13,900 nucleotides of DNA from VGRW01 sp041498295 (GTDB lineage Bacteria; Myxococcota_A; UBA9160; SZUA-336). Of this stretch, positions 6,575-13,900 are shown in pieces; the first letter of the stretch is position 1; the number at the start of each line of letters is the position of its first letter. The stretch covers positions 1-13,900 of the forward strand of contig JBGQIB010000120.1 of the NCBI GenBank assembly GCA_041498295.1, in the 5' to 3' direction. The notes beneath the pieces were generated by a model. It saw only the letters and a list, made by a program, of their open reading frames with translations. It searched no databases and was not told where the DNA came from. Position numbers and translations under genes: made by a program.

Positions 6575-7651
6575 TCACTCCGGAATCTGCCGGTAGCGCC
6601 AGAACCCCAGCGCGAGCGCGCCGAGCGTGACTCCCCAGACCGGCAGCGGCGCGGGCAGGGTGCCGGAGCGAGCGGCGAGCAGCGCGAGCGTCCAGCACAG
6701 CCAGAACGCGAACGCCGCCAGGAGCGAGCGCAGCAGAGCGCGCGGAAGTGAATCGCCGCGCCCCGAGTCACCGGTCGCGAACGGAATCGCGAGCAGCACG
6801 ACGATGAGCACGCCGAACGGCTGCGCGAGCCGACCGTGAAACGCGAGCTCGAGCTTCGCGACCTGGACCGTGTCGTCCGCGCTCTTCTTGATCTGGCGCG
6901 CGAGCTGGTGCAGCGATGCGGTCGTCGCCGGCTCCGCCGCGCGGCTCATTTCGCGGCTCGTGATGCCGAGGTCGAGGCGCAGCGCAGGCGCGTCGTGACG
7001 CGCGATGCCCTCGTCGGGCGAGAACTCGAGAACGTGCGCGTCGCGGATCTCCCAGGTGTCTCCGTCGACGCTCGCGGCGCTGCGCGCGTCGATGCGCTCG
7101 CGAATCCCGCGGTGCTCGTCGAACAGGAACACGGTCACGTCTTGGAGCGTGCGCGCGTCGGCGTCGTACTTTCGCGCCGAAAAGATCGAAGTGCCCGACG
7201 CGAACCACCAGCGCCCGAGCAAGCGCTCCGGATTGCGCACGGTCTCGCCTTGGGCGTCGTCGCGGCCGCGCTCGAGGATCTCGCGCAAGGGCAGGAGCAC
7301 GCGGTCGTCGAGAATGCCGAGGCCGAGCGACGCGAGCGTGCACACGACCAAGAGCGGGGCGAGCGCGACTTGCAGCCGAATGCCGCCCGTGCGGATCGCG
7401 GTCAGCTCGCGGTTGCGCACGGCGCGACTCAGACACAAAACGGCGCCCGCGAGCCCCGATAGCGGCAACATGATCGGAAGCACCGGGAAAGCGCGCAGCG
7501 CGACCTCGCGCAGACCCACGTCCAGGCGACCCGCGAGGTCGTCGATGTGGAGCAGCATGTCGGCGGCCAGCCACATCGCGGCCAGTCCCAGAAACACCGC
7601 GGCGCTCGTGAGCGCGAACTCGAGCACGAGATGGCGGGCAATCGTTCGCAC
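6575..7651 (-). CDS. LptF/LptG-family lipopolysaccharide export permease
   Basis: A 358-residue permease of the YjgP/YjgQ family. In LptB2FG these subunits extract lipopolysaccharide from the inner membrane and pass it to the periplasmic bridge. Three N-terminal membrane segments (about 9-32, 50-75, 98-118) are followed by a periplasmic beta-jellyroll (about 125-265), a cytosol-proximal helix and three C-terminal segments (about 272-352). Landmarks are MRTIARHLVLEF at the start, RNRELTAIRTGGI on the coupling helix (residues about 80-92), and FHGRLAQPFGVLIVVLLAIPFA. I chose the GTG at 7651 because it gives the family's usual N-terminus and length; no strong ribosome site is visible, so it may be poorly initiated or leaderless. 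The frame stays open further upstream across ribF, but that extension is a shadow. LptF and LptG are hard to tell apart, so no symbol is given. It is the only such gene here. Confidence 0.9.
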   Translation of the reverse strand: MRTIARHLVLEFALTSAAVFLGLAAMWLAADMLLHIDDLAGRLDVGLREVALRAFPVLPIMLPLSGLAGAVLCLSRAVRNRELTAIRTGGIRLQVALAPLLVVCTLASLGLGILDDRVLLPLREILERGRDDAQGETVRNPERLLGRWWFASGTSIFSARKYDADARTLQDVTVFLFDEHRGIRERIDARSAASVDGDTWEIRDAHVLEFSPDEGIARHDAPALRLDLGITSREMSRAAEPATTASLHQLARQIKKSADDTVQVAKLELAFHGRLAQPFGVLIVVLLAIPFATGDSGRGDSLPRALLRSLLAAFAFWLCWTLALLAARSGTLPAPLPVWGVTLGALALGFWRYRQIPE

Positions 7652-7696
7652 GAATACCAGGATAACGCCGGTTCGGCGCCGCGCGGGTGAGCCACG

Positions 7697-7727
7697 TTGC
7701 GCCGCGCGCTCGGACTCCGTAAGTATG
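7697..7727. promoter_or_regulatory. Possible promoter patch between lptF/G and ribF
   Basis: The 84-bp divergent gap contains one AT-richer patch, TAAGTAT at 7720-7726. On the plus strand it lies 17 bases after TTGCGC (7697-7702) and could be a weak -10 for ribF. On the minus strand the same bases read CATACT (7722-7727), which could serve the permease, but I see no -35 for it. The matches are poor, so this is only a candidate. Confidence 0.2.
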
Positions 7728-7735
7728 AGACCCGA

Positions 7736-8701
7736 ATGCAGGTCATCGAGGGGAGCGATCAGCCGCGCGAATCCGCCCGGGGATGCGTGCTGACCGTGGG
7801 GAATTTCGACGGTCTGCACCTCGGTCATTGCGCGTTGCTCGCCGCCGTGGTCGCGCGGGGCCGCGAGCTCGGGCGCCCGACCGCGCTCTACACGTTCGAC
7901 CCGCATCCCCGGCGCGTGCTGTTTCCCGACCAAAAGCAGCCGTTGTTGATGACCTGGGACCAGCTCGCGGCGGCGCTCGAGCGCGAGGGTATCGACTTTC
8001 TCGTGCGCGAGCGCTTCACGTCGGCGTTCGCGGCGCTGTCGCCCGACGAGTTCTTGCGCGACGTCATCGCCGAACGGCTCGCGCCACGCGAGGTGTTCGT
8101 GGGCCGCGACTTCCACTTCGGGAAGGGGCGCTCGGGCTCCGGCGAGATGCTGGTCGCGCGCGGTCCCACGCTCGGCATCCGCGTCGTGCTGCTCCCGCAG
8201 GTTCGCGCCGGCGGCGCGGACGTCTCGAGCACGCGCGTCCGCGAGGCGCTCGCGCTGGGCGACGTCGCGGATGCGCGCCTGTGCCTCGGCCGACCCTACA
8301 CCGTTTGGGGTCGGATCGTGGAAGGAGATCGGCGCGGGCGAACACTCGGCTTCCCGACCGCGAACCTCGCGCCCGAGAACGAGATCGTTCCGGCGAACGG
8401 CGTCTACGCGACGCGCGTGCGCTTGTTCGAGCCTGCGCTGCCGGAGCGCCTCGGCGAGGAGTCGTTCGCCTGCGTCAGCAACGTGGGCACGCGTCCCACG
8501 TTCGAGCCGGGCCGTGTCTTGGTCGAGACGCACTTGCTCGATTTCGCGGGCGACCTCTACGGGCGCCGCATGGAGCTCGCCTTCCACGCGCGCATCCGCG
8601 AGGAGCGGCGTTTCGCCGGGCCACAGGAGCTGGCGCGCCAGATCGCGAGCGACGCGGAGCAGGCGCGAGACACGCTGCGCGCCGAGACTCCGCGAGCATG
8701 A
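7736..8701 (+). CDS. ribF: Bifunctional riboflavin kinase / FAD synthetase
   Basis: 321 residues, close to the usual 310-320. It phosphorylates riboflavin to FMN and adenylates FMN to FAD in the cytoplasm. The N-terminal nucleotidyltransferase domain (about 14-180) has GNFDGLHLGH (22-31), the TFDPHPRRVLFP segment (53-64), FVGRDFHFGKGRSG (121-134) and SSTRVREAL (164-172). The C-terminal kinase domain (about 186-320) has GRIVEGDRRGRTLGFPTANL (192-211), with the PTAN metal and ATP motif, then NGVYATRV, VSNVGTRPTF and ETHLLDFAGDLYG with the catalytic Glu near 264. I start at the ATG at 7736 because it matches the family N-terminus; an in-frame TTG at 7697 adds 13 unlikely residues. The ribosome site is weak. 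FMN from RibF is used by CoaBC upstream, though the genes are in different units. I see no FMN riboswitch. It overlaps the next gene by four bases. Confidence 0.96.
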   Translation: MQVIEGSDQPRESARGCVLTVGNFDGLHLGHCALLAAVVARGRELGRPTALYTFDPHPRRVLFPDQKQPLLMTWDQLAAALEREGIDFLVRERFTSAFAALSPDEFLRDVIAERLAPREVFVGRDFHFGKGRSGSGEMLVARGPTLGIRVVLLPQVRAGGADVSSTRVREALALGDVADARLCLGRPYTVWGRIVEGDRRGRTLGFPTANLAPENEIVPANGVYATRVRLFEPALPERLGEESFACVSNVGTRPTFEPGRVLVETHLLDFAGDLYGRRMELAFHARIREERRFAGPQELARQIASDAEQARDTLRAETPRA

Positions 8702-9771
8702 CTTCGCGCATCTCGACGCTCGGCAAGCGGGCGCTGCGCTTCGCCCTCGACTGGCGCATCTGGGCCGGCGTGGCGCTCCCGGTCGCGGCGATCCTGTACA
8801 CGGTCCACGACGTCGACCTGCGCGAGGTGGTGACACACATCGGCGACGCCAACGTCTGGCTCGTGCTCGCGATGGTGCCACTGCACGTGCTCGCCCTGTA
8901 TCTGCGGGCTCTGCGCTGGCGCTGGCTCGCGCGCTCGCTCTCCGAGAGACCGCTGCCGATCGGGGCGCTGTTCCGCGCGACCGCGCTCGGCTTCATGGCG
9001 ATCAACGTGCTGCCGTTTCGCTTGGGCGAGCTCGCGCGGCCCTGGCTGCTCGGCCGCGAGACGGAGGTGCGTGGATCCGCGGCGCTCGGCACGCTCGTGC
9101 TCGAGCGCGCGATCGATTTCACCGCGGTGTCGATCATGGGTGGGATCGTGCTCTTCCTGCACACCAAGGCGATGCCGTCGTGGGTGCGCTCGGGCGCGGC
9201 GATCTTCGGGGTGTTCACCTTGATTCCGGTGGCCGCGATCGCGGCCCTGCGCATCAACGAGTCGGGCTCGCTCGCGCTGCTCGCGCGCATGCTGCGCCCG
9301 TTCCCGGAGGGCGCGCGCGGGCGCGTGATGGATCTCGTCACGGAAGTGTGTCGCGGTCTCGCGGGCCTGCGCGGCTTTCACGCGACCGCGCAGGTGCTGT
9401 TCCAGACACTGATCCTGTGGGGCATCGTGCTGCCCGCGCCGTTCCTGCTCGGGCTGTACGCGTTCTCGATCGATCTGCCGCCGCGCACGATGATCCTGGC
9501 GACCTTCACGACCAACGTGTTCGTCGCGCTCGCGGTCGCGGCGCCGTCGGCGCCCGGCTTCTTCGGCGTGTTCCACTTCGCGTGCCGCGAAGCGCTGCAT
9601 CTGTTCGGTGTGCCGCGGGCCGTCGCCGTCGCGTACGGCACGCTCGTGCACATCACTTACTGGCTGCCGGTCACCGTGATCGGCGGCATCGTGGCTGCGC
9701 AGACAGGCGCGCGTTTGGCGGAAATCGTCGCGCCCGGACTCGGTAAAGCTCCCTCCGGCGACCACCGATAA
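8698..9771 (+). CDS. UPF0104 / LPG-synthase-type flippase-like integral membrane protein
   Basis: 357 residues, mostly hydrophobic, with about seven to eight membrane segments (for example 22-36, 52-70, 90-108, 137-155, 165-185, 232-255, 266-285, 310-333). The conserved landmarks of the lysylphosphatidylglycerol synthetase transmembrane (YbhN-like) family are visible: LRALRWRWLARSL (69-81), RLGELARPWLLGR (108-120), LERAIDFTAV (135-144) and PSAPGFFGVFHF (283-294). The aminoacyl-transferase C-terminal domain of true MprF proteins is absent, so this is the stand-alone membrane part. Related proteins are proposed to move lipids or lipid-linked precursors across the membrane; the substrate here is unknown. 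Its ATG overlaps the ribF stop (ATGA), indicating co-translation. It is followed by a 68-base gap before pilB, in which I see only the pilB ribosome site. Confidence 0.87.
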   Translation: MTSRISTLGKRALRFALDWRIWAGVALPVAAILYTVHDVDLREVVTHIGDANVWLVLAMVPLHVLALYLRALRWRWLARSLSERPLPIGALFRATALGFMAINVLPFRLGELARPWLLGRETEVRGSAALGTLVLERAIDFTAVSIMGGIVLFLHTKAMPSWVRSGAAIFGVFTLIPVAAIAALRINESGSLALLARMLRPFPEGARGRVMDLVTEVCRGLAGLRGFHATAQVLFQTLILWGIVLPAPFLLGLYAFSIDLPPRTMILATFTTNVFVALAVAAPSAPGFFGVFHFACREALHLFGVPRAVAVAYGTLVHITYWLPVTVIGGIVAAQTGARLAEIVAPGLGKAPSGDHR

Positions 9772-9828
9772 CGCGGACGATCTCGGGTCTCCCTGCGACA
9801 CCCGCGTTCTGTCTGGTTGGGCGCTAGC

Positions 9829-9842
9829 GGAGGGGTGCGTTG
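9829..9842 (+). promoter_or_regulatory. Strong ribosome binding site deciding the TTG start of pilB
   Basis: GGAGG at 9829-9833 lies six bases before the TTG at 9840. This is a textbook distance and fixes the rare start codon, giving the expected PilB N-terminus MNDRIGELLV. Confidence 0.75.
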
Positions 9843-11540
9843 AACGATCGGATCGGCGAGCTCCTCGTACAGAAGAACCTTCTGTCCGAGGAACAGCTGA
9901 AGCGCGCGAAGGAAGAGGCCCGCTCCAGCGGGACGCGCATCGGCTACCAGATCACGAAGCTCGGCTTCGTGGAAGAGGGGAAGGTCGCAGAGGCCGTCTC
10001 CACTCAGTACGGCGTGCCGACGATCGAGCTCGACGAGTTCGAGGTCGACTCGGAAGTCATCCAGCTGATTCCCGAGGAGGTCGCGACCAAGCACACGATC
10101 CTGCCCGTGAATCGCGCGGGCTCGACGTTGATCGTGGCCATGTCCGACCCATCCAACATCTTCGCGATCGACGACATCAAGTTCCTCACGGGTTACAACG
10201 TCGAGGTCGTCGTCGCCGCGGAAGAGGCGATCCGGCGCGCGATCGACCGCTACTACGACAAGGGCGCGGACCTCGACGAGGTCATGGCCGGCTTCGACGA
10301 CCAGGAGTTCGAGGTCGTCGGTGACGAGCAGGGGCCGAGCCTCGAAGAGCTCGAGAAGGCGGTCGAGGACGCGCCCGTCGTCAAGCTCGTGAACCTGATC
10401 CTCACCGATGCGATCAAGAAGATCGCGTCGGACATTCACATCGAGCCGTACGAGAAGGATTTCCGCGTCCGCTACCGCATCGACGGCGTGCTCTACGAAG
10501 TCATGCGCCCACCGCGCAAGCTGCGCAACCCACTCACTTCGCGCGTCAAGATCATGGCCGACCTCGACATCGCCGAGCGCCGGCTTCCCCAGGACGGTCG
10601 CATCAAGTTGAAGATGGGGAAGACCAAGGAGATGGACTACCGCGTCTCCGTCCTCCCTACACTTTTCGGTGAGAAGATCGTTCTCCGCCTCCTCGACAAG
10701 AGCAACCTGCAGCTCGACATGACCAAGCTCGGGTTCGAGGAGAAGCAACTCGCCGACTTCCAGCACGCCATTCATCTGCCTTTCGGGATGGTGCTCGTCA
10801 CGGGCCCCACCGGCTCCGGCAAGACGACGACCTTGTACTCCGCGCTCTCGGAGCTGAACAAGACCAGCGAGAACATCTCCACCGCCGAGGACCCGGTCGA
10901 GTTCAACCTCTCCGGGATCAACCAGGTGCAGATGAAGGAAGACATCGGGCTCAACTTCGCCGCGTGTCTACGCGCCTTCTTGCGGCAGGACCCGGACATC
11001 ATCATGGTCGGCGAGATCCGCGATTTCGAGACGGCGGAGATCGGCATCAAGGCGGCGCTCACCGGTCACATGGTGTTGTCGACGCTGCACACCAACGACG
11101 CGCCGAGCACGATCAACCGCTTGCTCAACATGGGCATCGAGCCGTTCCTCGTGGCGAGCTCCGTGAACGCCATCGTCGCGCAGCGGCTCGCGCGCAAGAT
11201 CTGCCCGGAGTGCCGGCAGGAAGACTCGGCGATCACGCGCGAAGAGCTCGAGCACGCCGGCATGACCCCGGACGAGGCGAAGAAGTGCCGACCGATGAAG
11301 GGCGCGGGCTGCGGGAACTGTTCAGAGACAGGCTTCAAAGGCCGAATCGCGGTGTACGAAGTGATGACCGCGACCGAAACGCTGAAGGAGTTCGTGCTGA
11401 ACGGCGCGAGCTCCACCGAGATCAAGCGCGAGGCGATTCGCCACGGCATGGCGACGCTGCGACGCAGCGTGCTCAACAAGGTGTTGGAGCAGACCACGAC
11501 GGTCGCCGAGGTCTTTCGCGTGTCGGCCAGGGACGATTGA
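9840..11540 (+). CDS. pilB: Type IV pilus assembly (extension) ATPase PilB
   Basis: A cytoplasmic hexameric ATPase that powers pilin polymerisation through PilC. 566 residues. The N-terminal MshEN/GspE-N-type region (about 1-140) carries two helical repeats beginning RIGELLV (4-10) and RIGYQIT (33-39); this domain class binds c-di-GMP in several PilB/MshE proteins. The ATPase core has GPTGSGKTT (322-330, Walker A), the Asp box STAEDPVEF (347-355), DPDIIMVGEIRD (384-395, Walker B with Glu392) and the His box STLHTND (414-420). A zinc-binding tetracysteine follows (Cys455, Cys458, Cys491, Cys494), typical of PilB rather than PilT. The end, IRHGMATLRRSVLNKVLEQ, is conserved in two blocks and links to TTTVAEVFRV. 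The TTG start is supported by GGAGG six bases upstream. pilT follows seven bases after the stop, so the genes are probably cotranscribed. No sigma-54 promoter is evident in the 68-base gap upstream. Confidence 0.97.
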   Translation: MNDRIGELLVQKNLLSEEQLKRAKEEARSSGTRIGYQITKLGFVEEGKVAEAVSTQYGVPTIELDEFEVDSEVIQLIPEEVATKHTILPVNRAGSTLIVAMSDPSNIFAIDDIKFLTGYNVEVVVAAEEAIRRAIDRYYDKGADLDEVMAGFDDQEFEVVGDEQGPSLEELEKAVEDAPVVKLVNLILTDAIKKIASDIHIEPYEKDFRVRYRIDGVLYEVMRPPRKLRNPLTSRVKIMADLDIAERRLPQDGRIKLKMGKTKEMDYRVSVLPTLFGEKIVLRLLDKSNLQLDMTKLGFEEKQLADFQHAIHLPFGMVLVTGPTGSGKTTTLYSALSELNKTSENISTAEDPVEFNLSGINQVQMKEDIGLNFAACLRAFLRQDPDIIMVGEIRDFETAEIGIKAALTGHMVLSTLHTNDAPSTINRLLNMGIEPFLVASSVNAIVAQRLARKICPECRQEDSAITREELEHAGMTPDEAKKCRPMKGAGCGNCSETGFKGRIAVYEVMTATETLKEFVLNGASSTEIKREAIRHGMATLRRSVLNKVLEQTTTVAEVFRVSARDD

Positions 11541-11547
11541 GAGAGCG

Positions 11548-12645
<1,098 letters not shown>

Positions 12646-12666
12646 CGCAGGGAGCGGGAGTCCACC

Positions 12667-13875
<1,209 letters not shown>

Positions 13876-13882
13876 CGCGCGC

Positions 13883-13900
13883 ATGCCGGAGAGGGCGGGG
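13883..13900 (+). CDS. Possible start of the next gene of the pilus cluster (only six codons visible)
   Basis: An ATG eight bases after the pilC stop opens a frame reading MPERAG to the window edge. No ribosome site is visible in front of it. The spacing fits a cotranscribed gene such as a pilus regulator or prepilin, but nothing in six codons identifies it, and it may not be a gene. Confidence 0.2.

Noticed and set aside
7652..7735. FMN riboswitch upstream of ribF
   Set aside because: The gap is only 84 bases and lacks the conserved RFN-element sequence blocks.
7783..8697. Extension of the flippase-like protein upstream to 662 residues
   Set aside because: The added part is an out-of-frame shadow of ribF. 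The family N-terminus begins at the ATG at 8698.
7652..8881. Upstream extension of the permease frame to 768 residues
   Set aside because: It runs antisense to ribF with low-complexity sequence. The LptF/G N-terminus begins at 7651.
9772..9839. Sigma-54 promoter or intrinsic terminator between the flippase-like gene and pilB
   Set aside because: I find no GG-N10-GC element with proper flanks and no hairpin followed by a T-run; only the ribosome site is convincing.

Overview
The window is about 13.9 kb of very GC-rich, densely coding bacterial chromosome with almost no intergenic space. It looks like core genome: I see no transposase, integrase, phage gene, CRISPR array, tRNA or rRNA. An LptF/LptG-type permease implies an outer membrane. 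The contiguous pilB-pilT-pilC order, and a 566-residue PilB with an MshEN-like N-terminus, resemble Myxococcota and related former Deltaproteobacteria. That placement is an inference from gene content and protein style; no search was run.

Left end (1-1405): on the minus strand, the N-terminal part of a polytopic membrane sensor with a GAF-like domain runs off the window edge. It is probably a histidine kinase. A 134-bp divergent gap holds a candidate promoter and a 9-bp inverted repeat.

Region 1406-6573 (plus strand): a tightly coupled five-gene operon. CoaBC (coenzyme A synthesis) is followed by NfeD (membrane serine protease), a slipin/stomatin, HflK and HflC. Neighbouring genes overlap by 1-4 bases or are 8 bases apart. 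It joins two normally separate membrane-microdomain pairs, NfeD-slipin and HflK-HflC, the second of which modulates the FtsH protease.

Region 6575-7651 (minus strand): a single LptF/LptG-family lipopolysaccharide export permease, convergent with hflC with one base between the two stop codons.

Region 7736-9771 (plus strand): RibF (FMN/FAD synthesis) overlaps a UPF0104/LPG-synthase-type flippase-like membrane protein.

Region 9840-13875 (plus strand): the type IV pilus motor set, PilB (extension ATPase), PilT (retraction ATPase) and PilC (inner-membrane platform). The last 18 bases may begin the next gene of the cluster.

All genes are recognisable families. I did not find a convincing undescribed system. 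The most distinctive points are the three-SPFH-plus-NfeD operon behind coaBC, the truncated GAF sensor at the left edge, and the MshEN-like (possibly c-di-GMP-binding) N-terminus of PilB.
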